Shown piece after piece: positions 17,888 to 24,937 of a stretch of 64,000 nt of DNA. The stretch spans positions 62,001-126,000 of the forward strand of contig NZ_JAHPRO010000003.1 in assembly GCF_025562455.1 (NCBI RefSeq), written 5' to 3'. The DNA is from Acinetobacter sp. WU_MDCI_Axc73 (lineage in GTDB: Bacteria > Pseudomonadota > Gammaproteobacteria > Pseudomonadales > Moraxellaceae). Position 1 is the first letter of the stretch; each line of letters opens with the position of its first letter. The notes under the pieces were generated by a model, which was not told the origin of the DNA, ran no database searches, and saw only the letters and a list, made by a program, of their open reading frames with translations. The position numbers were made by a program, and so were the translations under genes.

Positions 17888-18194
17888 AATGTTTTGCGAA
17901 TCTATTCCATTGGTTGAGTTACTCTATAGCGAAAAAGAAATTTTGCACAAAAAAGATGCAGTTCAGTTTATTTTATCTGGATAAACAGAATCGAAAAAGT
18001 GTTGTAGTTGAAATAATAGGCTGTTTATTCGATGATCAATCTGACAAAGTGTAGATGCATCAATAAAAATCAGATTGATGAAATTAGATATATTTTAATA
18101 TTAAAAGCACAAGTAACTGATAAATAAAATAAAAATATTATTTCACTGTTAAGGTATACAAATTTAAGAATATCCTTATATCAGTTTATTTATA
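17888..18194. other. Gene-poor gap after moxR-DUF58
   Basis: No convincing gene. A 31-codon ATG frame begins right after the DUF58 stop (17888-17983) but has no recognisable domain. It could be the residue of the lost third gene of the MoxR cluster. A 10-base inverted repeat (18037-18046 with 18072-18081, 25-base loop) lacks a T-run, so I do not call it a terminator. The rest is very A/T-rich. Confidence 0.5.
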
Positions 18195-18206
18195 TCACTA
18201 TAGTGA
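18195..18206. promoter_or_regulatory. Perfect 12-bp palindrome upstream of the purine-type operon (candidate operator)
   Basis: TCACTATAGTGA is exactly self-complementary and lies about 45-55 bases before the folded leader element. A TTTGGC...TATAAC promoter-like pair (16-base gap) follows it around 18214-18241. The position suits a transcription factor site, but no regulator gene is adjacent. Confidence 0.35.
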
Positions 18207-18250
18207 ATCTATTTTGGCATATCCCTTGCTAATCTATAACTGAGTATAAG

Positions 18251-18319
18251 CGGTTAGTGCGTTCAGTCGCATGGGACATTGCTCTACAGCGCAAGCTGTT
18301 CCTCTTAGGGGGACGGGGT
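18251..18319 (+). ncRNA. Structured leader RNA, candidate purine-sensing (NMT1/xanthine-type) riboswitch
   Basis: A compact, GC-richer block inside an A/T-rich leader. Visible helices: 18257-18261 with 18268-18272 (6-base loop) and 18286-18290 with 18295-18299 closed by a GCAA tetraloop. A possible CCTC/GGGG hairpin and a purine-rich 3' part (GGGGGACGGGG, 18308-18318) follow. The first downstream gene encodes an NMT1-domain binding protein. The NMT1 motif is a known xanthine/urate riboswitch named after such genes, and the operon ends with a purine deaminase. Assignment to that class is inference; I cannot check the covariance model. Confidence 0.45.
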
Positions 18320-18383
18320 TTTTATTGATCATAATAAAAACTTTGAGAGTGTGTCATAAATAAATTGATCAGCACACTTAATT

Positions 18384-18428
18384 TCCCCTTTGAATGAATA
18401 GCACAAGCTTTCACCTATTCATCAGGGG
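18384..18428 (+). promoter_or_regulatory. Hairpin that sequesters the ribosome-binding site of the first operon gene
   Basis: CCCCT (18385-18389) pairs with AGGGG (18424-18428), enclosing an 8-base perfect stem (18394-18401 with 18415-18422). AGGGG is the ribosome-binding site of the ATG at 18435 (6-base spacing). The CCCC arm could instead pair with G-runs of the upstream element (GGGGA at 18309-18313), which would free the RBS. That is a plausible riboswitch expression platform. Confidence 0.55.
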
Positions 18429-18434
18429 TTTATT

Positions 18435-19421
18435 ATGAAAATTTATAACTGTTTAGGCAAAACGCGTCTGGCTGTGGTTGCCGCATCATTACTTTTTACT
18501 TCTTTGGCTCAAGCTAATGATAAATTGGTTTTACAAACGACGTGGTATGCGCAGGCAGAGCAAGGTGGCTATTATCAAGCATTAGCGGAAGGGATTTATA
18601 AAAAACATGGTTTAGATGTCACTATTAAAGTCGGTGGCCCGCAAATCAATAACATGACCTTACTCTTGGCTAAACGCGCCGATGTCATTATCAATTATGA
18701 TTTACAAGTTTTAAAGGGAATCGAAAGTGGGTTTCCAATCAAAGCCATTGCTGCACCATTTCAGTTTGACCCACAAGGGGTGATTACGCATAGTGATGTA
18801 AAATCACTGGCCGATCTAAAAAATAAAACCGTTTTGGTTTCGACAAGCGGACAAGCAAGCTGGTGGCCGTGGTTACGTGGCAAGTATAAATTAGATAATT
18901 CTCAGGCACGTCCTTATACGTTTAATATGCAGCCTTTCTTGGCAGGTAAAAATGTCGTACAACAGGCATATGCAACTTCAGAAGTCTTTCAAGCCAAAAA
19001 AGCAGAACCATCCAGTAAATTCTTCTTGTTTGCGAACGATGGTTATCCTGCTTATGGCGGAATCTTAGTGACTCGTAATGATCTTTTACAGAGCAAACCA
19101 GATGTGATGCGCCGTTTTGTAGAAGCCTCTATGGAAGGTTGGAAAAGCTATCTAAAAAATCCAGCGCCAGGAAATGCCATCATTAAAAAAGAAAATCCTA
19201 ATATGGATGATCCACTTTTAGCTTTTGCTGTTAAGCAAATGAAGCAACTTGGTCTAATTGATGGCGGTGATGCTAAAACGATGGGAATTGGTGTTATGAC
19301 CGATGCACGTTGGAAGAGAACGCGTGATTTTATGGTTCAGGCTAAATTATTGGATGCAAAAGTGGATTGGAAAGCTGCTTATACCACTCAGTTTGTTAAG
19401 CCCACTGCCAAGAAAAATTAA
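18435..19421 (+). CDS. NMT1/THI5-family ABC transporter substrate-binding protein
   Basis: A 328-residue periplasmic binding protein with a signal peptide ending SLAQA-ND. The NMT1/THI5-like fold is seen in LQTTWYAQAEQGGYYQALAEG and KHGLDVTIKVGGPQ, followed by LLAKRADVIINYD. First gene of a four-gene operon with an ABC ATPase, a permease and an amidohydrolase. By analogy with purine-linked NMT1 transporters it probably binds a purine or related heterocycle rather than taurine, nitrate or HMP (inference from the deaminase). Translation is likely controlled by the leader hairpin. Confidence 0.88.
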   Translation: MKIYNCLGKTRLAVVAASLLFTSLAQANDKLVLQTTWYAQAEQGGYYQALAEGIYKKHGLDVTIKVGGPQINNMTLLLAKRADVIINYDLQVLKGIESGFPIKAIAAPFQFDPQGVITHSDVKSLADLKNKTVLVSTSGQASWWPWLRGKYKLDNSQARPYTFNMQPFLAGKNVVQQAYATSEVFQAKKAEPSSKFFLFANDGYPAYGGILVTRNDLLQSKPDVMRRFVEASMEGWKSYLKNPAPGNAIIKKENPNMDDPLLAFAVKQMKQLGLIDGGDAKTMGIGVMTDARWKRTRDFMVQAKLLDAKVDWKAAYTTQFVKPTAKKN

Positions 19422-19464
19422 GGCAGCCGAATAGGTTGTAAAAATGCCAAAGGGGGAACCTAAT

Positions 19465-20286
19465 ATGAATTCAGCAGTTTCGATCAGTATTCCAACAGAA
19501 CCTAGTACAAACCTAACTAGCCCTATGCTGATGGTGCGTGGCGTGGAAAAAGTGTATCCAAATGGTACTCATGCTTTGCAGCGATTTGATCTGGATATTC
19601 AACGTGGTGAAATCGTGTCATTGCTTGGGCCATCAGGTTGCGGTAAAAGCACTTTACTCAAAATGTTTGCCGATCTGGAGCAACCCTCTGCGGGACAGGT
19701 ACGCTGGAATGGCAAAACCGATATGCAATCCCAGTGCAAAATGGCGATGGTGTTCCAAGAAGCAACTTTAATGCCTTGGGCAAATATTCAGGATAATGTG
19801 CGTTTGCCACTGGATTTGAGGCATGTATCTAAAAATATCAGCAATCAAAAAGTAAATGCAGCTTTAACCTCCGTTGGTTTGGGTAAATTCGGTCAATCTT
19901 ATCCGAAAGAACTTTCTGGTGGTATGCAGATGCGCGCATCACTGGCTCGTGCATTAGTCACTGAACCAGATTTATTACTGATGGATGAACCTTTTGGTGC
20001 CTTGGATGAATTTACTCGCCATCGCTTGGACAGTGATATTCGTACTTTGTGGTCTGAGCGTGATCTGACTATTGTTTTTGTCACGCATAGTATTTATGAA
20101 GCTGTTTTTTTATCGTCACGCGTCATTGTCATGGGCGCACGTCCTGGTCGAGTAGTGGCTGATATTCAGATTGAAGGTCCTCATCATCGCGATGAACATT
20201 TTAGAAACTCAGATATTTTCATGAAGCAATGTGCGCATTTATCTGAAGTATTAGAGCAAGCCAGTGGAGGGGAACATCATGGTTAA
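19465..20286 (+). CDS. ABC transporter ATP-binding protein (nitrate/taurine/purine-type)
   Basis: A 273-residue ATPase: Walker A GPSGCGKST, Q-loop MVFQEATLMPW, signature LSGGMQMRASLARAL, Walker B LLMDEPFGALDE, H-loop VTHSIYEA. It belongs to the SsuB/TauB/NrtD group that pairs with NMT1 binding proteins. I chose the ATG at 19465 because AGGGGGA lies seven bases upstream; the ATG at 19444 has no RBS. It overlaps the permease start by eight bases. Confidence 0.92.
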   Translation: MNSAVSISIPTEPSTNLTSPMLMVRGVEKVYPNGTHALQRFDLDIQRGEIVSLLGPSGCGKSTLLKMFADLEQPSAGQVRWNGKTDMQSQCKMAMVFQEATLMPWANIQDNVRLPLDLRHVSKNISNQKVNAALTSVGLGKFGQSYPKELSGGMQMRASLARALVTEPDLLLMDEPFGALDEFTRHRLDSDIRTLWSERDLTIVFVTHSIYEAVFLSSRVIVMGARPGRVVADIQIEGPHHRDEHFRNSDIFMKQCAHLSEVLEQASGGEHHG

Positions 20287-21073
20287 ACCGCTAATGAGTC
20301 ATCCTAAATTTCGCCGTATCGCTGCACCATTGGCTTTGGGCGTCGTATTACTGTTGATTTGGCAAATCAGCTTGCAACAGCTCAATGTCCCTGTTTATCT
20401 AATCCCAAAACCTTCCGATATTGGTCACGCTTTGGTGTCTCAGTCGGGCTTACTTTTTGGAAGTTTATGGGTAACTTTAAAAGTGACAATACTGGCTTTT
20501 ATTTGTGCCGTTGTAATTGGAACTTTGATTGCCTTTTTATTTGTACAAAGCCGTGTGATTGAGGCCTGTTTTATGCCTTATGCCATTTTATTTCAGGTTA
20601 CCCCGATTGTTGCAATTGCGCCTTTAGTCATTATCTGGATTCAAAACACGACTTTGGCTTTGGTGGTGTGTGCCATGTTGGTTGCGATTTTTCCGATTTT
20701 AACCAATACCACTTTAGGGTTACGCAGCGTCAATGCAGGTTTGTTGAATCTATTTCGTATCAATAAAGCCAGTCGTTGGCAGGAATTGATGCGTTTACGT
20801 GTGCCAAATGCTTTGCCTTATTTTTTCGGTGGTTTACGTATTTCCAGTGGTTTGGCTTTGATTGGTGCAGTGGTATCCGAGTTTGTTGCTGGAACTGGCG
20901 GAAACAGTGCAGGATTGGCCTATCAGATTTTACAGGCAGGGTTTCAGCTTGATTTACCTTTAATGTTTGCAGCACTTTTCTTGATTACATGCACTGGTCT
21001 GGTTTTATTTGTTGCCATGTCTATGTTAAGCCAGATGTTTTTAAATAAATGGCATGAGAGTGAGCAAATCTGA
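20279..21073 (+). CDS. ABC transporter permease (nitrate/taurine/purine-type)
   Basis: A 264-residue BPD_transp_1 permease with about six membrane segments. The EAA-type loop reads WQELMRLRVPNALPYFFGGL, the contact site for the ATPase. The ATG at 20279 follows GGAGGGGAA, and its first bases overlap the ATPase stop. Its own stop (TGATG) overlaps the start of the amidohydrolase, so the last three genes are translationally coupled. Confidence 0.92.
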   Translation: MVKPLMSHPKFRRIAAPLALGVVLLLIWQISLQQLNVPVYLIPKPSDIGHALVSQSGLLFGSLWVTLKVTILAFICAVVIGTLIAFLFVQSRVIEACFMPYAILFQVTPIVAIAPLVIIWIQNTTLALVVCAMLVAIFPILTNTTLGLRSVNAGLLNLFRINKASRWQELMRLRVPNALPYFFGGLRISSGLALIGAVVSEFVAGTGGNSAGLAYQILQAGFQLDLPLMFAALFLITCTGLVLFVAMSMLSQMFLNKWHESEQI

Positions 21074-22509
21074 TGAATTATCTAATTAAAAATGCACATG
21101 CAATTTTGACTGGTCTTAAAGGTGATGCAGCAAGGACACAGGCAGACAGTATACGCATTAGAAATGGCGTTATTACTGAGATTGGTTCATCACTCAGCGG
21201 ACAAACCGATGAAACCTTAATCGATGCACGAGATTGCGTAATCTATCCTGCTTGGGTAAACACCCATCATCATTTGTTTCAGTCCCTATTGAAAGGCGAA
21301 CCGCAAGGTTTGAATCAAACTTTGACCCCGTGGTTGGCTTCCACACCTTATCGGTTTCGTGGGGCTTTTGATGAAGAAAGCTTTCGACTGGCAGCACGTA
21401 TTGGTTTGATTGAACTGTTACGATCAGGTTGTGGTACTGTCGCAGATCATCATTATTTATATTGGCCAAATATGCCTTTTGATGGCGCAGAAATTTTATT
21501 CGATGAGGCCGATCGCCTTGGTTTGCGTTTTATCTTGTGTCGTGGTGGTGGGACTTTAACCCGTGGGCTGGAAGCAGAACTTCCGCAGGCGTTACGTCCA
21601 GAAAAATTTGAAAATGTGATTGCAGATATTGAACGTTTAGTCGGTAAATATCATGATAGTCGTCCACAAGCCTTTAAAAGAATTGTAATGGCGCCCACTA
21701 CGGCATTACATTCGACTACACCAGAACAATTACGTGAAACGGCAAAAATTGCACGAGGTTTAGGCATTCGGTTGCATAGTCATTTGTCTGAAACTGTGGA
21801 TTATCTGGATGCGGCGCGAGCCAAATTTGGCATGACACCTGTCCAATTTTGTGCCGAACATGATTGGGTAGGCGAAGACGTCTGGTTTGCGCATTTAGTT
21901 AAGTTACTTCCTGAAGAAATTCAGCTTTTAGGGCAAACTAAAACAGGGATCGCGCATTGCCCACAAAGTAATGCACGGCTCGGCAGTGGAATTGCAGATC
22001 TGGTGACTTTAGAAAAAGCTGGAATGAATATTTCAATTGGGGTAGATGGTGCTGCCTCCAATGAAGCCGCAGATATGCTGTCAGAAACTCATGCAACATG
22101 GATGCTGCAACGTGCCCGTAAAGGTATGCTTGCCCAACCCAAGTATGAGGGTGGTACATTTGAAGGTGGGGCGGATGCGGCGACCGTCGAGGATGTCATC
22201 CGTTGGGGAACTCAAGGCGGGGCACAGATTTTAGGCTTATCTAATATTGGGACGCTTGAAGTCGGTCAGCAGGCTGACTTGGTGGTTTATGAACTGGATG
22301 ATCCACGCTATATGGGGTTGCACGATATGGCAATTGGGCCTATTGCCAGTGGTGGTCAGGCACAGATTAAACATATGTTGATTGGGGGAAAAACGGTGAT
22401 TGAGAACAATCACATCCCCAATTTGGATATGCGTGAATTAGCCGCACATGCACGTGAAGCTGTCAAAAAACTTCAGCAACGAGCTGAAAAAATGGCGTTG
22501 GTTTCTTAG
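21073..22509 (+). CDS. 8-oxoguanine deaminase-like amidohydrolase
   Basis: A 478-residue metal-dependent deaminase of the cytosine/guanine/atrazine hydrolase group. Metal and catalytic blocks: NTHHHLFQS (HxH, about residue 65), the LHSHLSET histidines (about 235-242), AHCPQSNARL, and SIGVDGAASN with the conserved aspartate. Closest in my memory are Pseudomonas 8-oxoguanine/isoguanine deaminases, sharing THHH and GTVADHHYL-like blocks. 8-Oxoguanine deamination yields urate, which fits an operon with purine uptake. Other heterocycle deaminations cannot be excluded. Last gene of the operon, followed by a terminator. Confidence 0.8.
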   Translation: MNYLIKNAHAILTGLKGDAARTQADSIRIRNGVITEIGSSLSGQTDETLIDARDCVIYPAWVNTHHHLFQSLLKGEPQGLNQTLTPWLASTPYRFRGAFDEESFRLAARIGLIELLRSGCGTVADHHYLYWPNMPFDGAEILFDEADRLGLRFILCRGGGTLTRGLEAELPQALRPEKFENVIADIERLVGKYHDSRPQAFKRIVMAPTTALHSTTPEQLRETAKIARGLGIRLHSHLSETVDYLDAARAKFGMTPVQFCAEHDWVGEDVWFAHLVKLLPEEIQLLGQTKTGIAHCPQSNARLGSGIADLVTLEKAGMNISIGVDGAASNEAADMLSETHATWMLQRARKGMLAQPKYEGGTFEGGADAATVEDVIRWGTQGGAQILGLSNIGTLEVGQQADLVVYELDDPRYMGLHDMAIGPIASGGQAQIKHMLIGGKTVIENNHIPNLDMRELAAHAREAVKKLQQRAEKMALVS

Positions 22510-22528
22510 GATTGTATTAGAAATAGGC

Positions 22529-22554
22529 AGCTCTCAATTGAGAGCTTTCTTTTT
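22529..22554 (+). terminator. Terminator of the purine-type operon
   Basis: 7-base perfect stem (22529-22535 with 22540-22546), AATT loop, then TTCTTTTT. Confidence 0.88.
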
Positions 22555-22639
22555 GCTATTGAAATGTAGTTGTCGCTTGAAACAGAGGATCAAGCCGAGC
22601 TAGTCTAAGCTATAGAGCAATAAATACAGGGAAATCTTT

Positions 22640-23428
22640 ATGATACTTAACACTCATATCGTCGAATCAGATCATGCAACCAGTAACAACCCAGTGGTTT
22701 TATTACATGGTTTATTTGGTAGTTTATCGAATTTGGGTGTTATTGCTCGAGCTTTGAATACCAATCATAAAATCGTCCAAATTGATTTACGTAATCATGG
22801 TTTATCACCACACAGTGATGAAATGAACTACGAAATTATGGCGCAGGATGTCATTGATACTTTAGATGAGCTCGGTATTCAACAATTCAGCTTAATTGGT
22901 CATTCAATGGGAGGGAAAACCTCCATGAAAATCACAGGATTATATCCTGATCGTGTTGATAAATTGATCGTACTAGATGTCAGTCCTGTGGCTTATCAAG
23001 GACATCGACATCGAGATATTCTGGATGCAATTAATGCTGTTCGTGCAGAGCCGCATGAGTTGAGTCGTAAGCAAGCAACAGAGATTATGAAACAATATAT
23101 TCCTCAAGATGGCGTGATTATGTTTCTACTTAAATCTTTTAATCAGGGGCATTGGCTATTCAATGTTGATGCGCTTGAAAAGCAATATCCAAATTTGACT
23201 GGGTGGAATGATATTGAGCCGTGGAATAAACCATGTTTATTTATTCAGGGAGCAAAGTCTGAATATATTCAAGTAGAATACGAAAAAAATATTCGTGAAC
23301 AATTTCCGTTGGCCGAAATTAAAACCATTGAAGGTGTAGGACATTGGTTACATGCAGAAAAACCTGAACAAGTCGTGAAACTTATTCAGGATTTTTTACA
23401 TGAACAAGGTGAGTCACGCACTTATTGA
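22640..23428 (+). CDS. Alpha/beta hydrolase (YbfF-like esterase)
   Basis: A 262-residue esterase-type hydrolase. PVVLLHGLFGSLSNLG gives the oxyanion HG motif and IGHSMGGKTSM the nucleophile Ser in GxSxG. The catalytic histidine is in EGVGHWLHAEKP near the C-terminus. This is the YbfF group of small acyl esterases; the natural substrate is unknown. Its stop codon lies inside a perfect 19-base palindrome (23423-23441) and a terminator follows. Confidence 0.88.
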   Translation: MILNTHIVESDHATSNNPVVLLHGLFGSLSNLGVIARALNTNHKIVQIDLRNHGLSPHSDEMNYEIMAQDVIDTLDELGIQQFSLIGHSMGGKTSMKITGLYPDRVDKLIVLDVSPVAYQGHRHRDILDAINAVRAEPHELSRKQATEIMKQYIPQDGVIMFLLKSFNQGHWLFNVDALEKQYPNLTGWNDIEPWNKPCLFIQGAKSEYIQVEYEKNIREQFPLAEIKTIEGVGHWLHAEKPEQVVKLIQDFLHEQGESRTY

Positions 23429-23452
23429 TGCAGCATCAATAGATAAAATTTC

Positions 23453-23493
23453 GGCTCTAACTGAAATGAAATAAGTGTTAGAGCCAGATTTTT
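23453..23493 (+). terminator. Terminator of the esterase gene
   Basis: 9-base perfect stem (23453-23461 with 23477-23485), 15-base loop, followed by AGATTTTTC. Located between convergent genes; the minus-strand side is A/T-rich too. Confidence 0.7.
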
Positions 23494-23542
23494 CAGATCA
23501 TCTAGTGAAACTCAAGTCAATAAATTGGGAGTTAAAAATAAC

Positions 23543-24199
23543 TTAATCAGGATCTGTAGCTGAATAAAACTTCACGCCAAGTTTAATCCGATCACGTCCC
23601 TGACTCATACGCCAGCGATTGCTATCACGAAGCGAATAAACGCAACCGCAATATTCTTGTTGATAAAATTCTTCACGTTTACTGATTTCCAGCATTCGAG
23701 TCGCACCGCCATTTTTGCGCCAGTTATAATCCCAATACTGTATATCTGGATAATGTGATGCAGCACGAATTCCACAATCATTGATTTGTTGCATATTTTT
23801 CCATCGAGAAATGCCCAAGGAACTACTAAAAATTTTAAATCCGTGCTCATGAGCATATAGTGCCGCGCGCTCAAAACGCATATCAAAACACATGGTACAA
23901 CGAATGCCTTTTTCAGGTTCGTTCTCCATTCCTTTGGCACGTTGAAACCAGTTGTCAGTATCGTAATCGCAATCAATAAAAGGGATATTGTGCTTTTCGG
24001 CAAAACGAATATTTTCTTCCTTGCGAATCAAATATTCCTTAACAGGGTGGATATTTGGATTATAAAAAAAGATGGAATAATCGATTTCAGAATATAACAA
24101 AGTTTCCATGACCTCACCTGAGCATGGTGCACAACATGAATGTAGTAATAATCGATCAGCTTGCTCAGGAAGTTCGAGTTTAATACGTGGTTTACTCAT
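23543..24199 (-). CDS. queH: Epoxyqueuosine reductase QueH
   Basis: A 218-residue enzyme catalysing the last step of queuosine synthesis, reduction of epoxyqueuosine in tRNA. The family is marked by a vicinal Cys-Cys (Cys22-Cys23 in HSCCAPC) and a C-terminal CGC (Cys184, Cys186), which bind an iron-sulfur cluster and metal. I start at 24199, where family similarity begins (MSKPRI...); there is no clear RBS there, and an in-frame ATG at 24277 gives a 26-residue hydrophobic extension of doubtful reality. QueC and QueE are encoded 19 kb away in this window. Confidence 0.9.
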   Translation of the reverse strand: MSKPRIKLELPEQADRLLLHSCCAPCSGEVMETLLYSEIDYSIFFYNPNIHPVKEYLIRKEENIRFAEKHNIPFIDCDYDTDNWFQRAKGMENEPEKGIRCTMCFDMRFERAALYAHEHGFKIFSSSLGISRWKNMQQINDCGIRAASHYPDIQYWDYNWRKNGGATRMLEISKREEFYQQEYCGCVYSLRDSNRWRMSQGRDRIKLGVKFYSATDPD

Positions 24200-24522
24200 G
24201 AAAATAAACATAAAGAATAAATGATTTTTTAAATTTAACTCAAATAATTCCAAGTAACCTGAAACATATTCATGCAAAGTTGAGTATTCTTCATTTTTTA
24301 TTGCGATGTTAAAAATATAGAGTCTCTAATCGAGACATTAAGACAAGTTCATGATAAAAATTTACGGAAAAGGGAATTTATTTTCTATGAATATTGATTT
24401 GAAACAATAAATAATCTTAATTAATGTGAGTTTATTATCCTATAAGTATTTCTTTCCTCTGAGTATTTTCGATATGTAGAAAATATCCACAAAGTCTCCA
24501 TAATTTTACTATAATATAACAA
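24200..24522. other. A/T-rich gap between queH and the iron locus
   Basis: No gene seen. It should contain the queH promoter on the minus strand and the promoter of the DUF3649 operon on the plus strand. A 5-base inverted repeat (24322-24326 with 24332-24336) has no clear role. Confidence 0.5.
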
Positions 24523-24543
24523 CTAATAATGATTCTTGTTATT
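24523..24543. promoter_or_regulatory. Fur-box-like site before the DUF3649-PepSY-DUF3325 operon
   Basis: AATAATGATTCTTGTTATT matches 13 of 19 positions of the classical Fur box by eye. It lies about 40 bases before the ATG at 24584, consistent with iron-repressed transcription. Confidence 0.5.
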
Positions 24544-24583
24544 ATTTATTTTTTTATTTCAGACATATCAGGGGATATTGCAT

Positions 24584-24937
24584 ATGTCTAGTTCTGAGTT
24601 AACACAACAGTCGCCAGTTCAGGTTCAACAGGTGCCACGAAAACGTGCATCTAAAACCACACCTATTTCATATCGTATTCAAATTTTGATACGTTTTGTG
24701 GTTGCGTTATTTGGAGGTTATGCACTTTCTGCTTTATTGGCCGTCGTGATCAGTTTAGCTTTTAAAAATACGCCTACTAGTGCAGTCATGACGGCAACGA
24801 TGCTTGCTTTTATCTGTCATGTCTGTGTCTTTATTTGGGTATTTTTACAGCATTCATTGATTAAATCGATGATGGGAGTGATGATCCCTTTACTGATTTT
24901 GACTGTTATCTACTTGGGCTTAGGGGGTACATCCTAA
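24584..24937 (+). CDS. DUF3649-type small membrane protein of an iron-uptake locus
   Basis: A 117-residue protein with a 30-residue polar N-terminus and three hydrophobic segments. I chose the ATG at 24584 because GGGGA lies about ten bases upstream. It overlaps the PepSY gene by one base, forming the familiar DUF3649 / PepSY / DUF3325 set found next to siderophore receptors. The family name is recalled from that arrangement rather than from a motif, so confidence in the label is moderate. Confidence 0.7.
   Translation: MSSSELTQQSPVQVQQVPRKRASKTTPISYRIQILIRFVVALFGGYALSALLAVVISLAFKNTPTSAVMTATMLAFICHVCVFIWVFLQHSLIKSMMGVMIPLLILTVIYLGLGGTS

Noticed and set aside
17888..17983. 31-codon ATG frame directly after the DUF58 gene
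   Set aside because: No clear RBS, no recognisable feature; kept only as a possible relic in the gap description.
18037..18081. 10-base inverted repeat with a 25-base loop as terminator of moxR-DUF58
   Set aside because: No T-run on either side; could be chance in A/T-rich DNA.
23423..23441. Perfect 19-base palindrome over the esterase stop codon as an operator
   Set aside because: Lies at a gene end between convergent genes with no promoter nearby; most likely part of the transcript end, with no evidence for binding.
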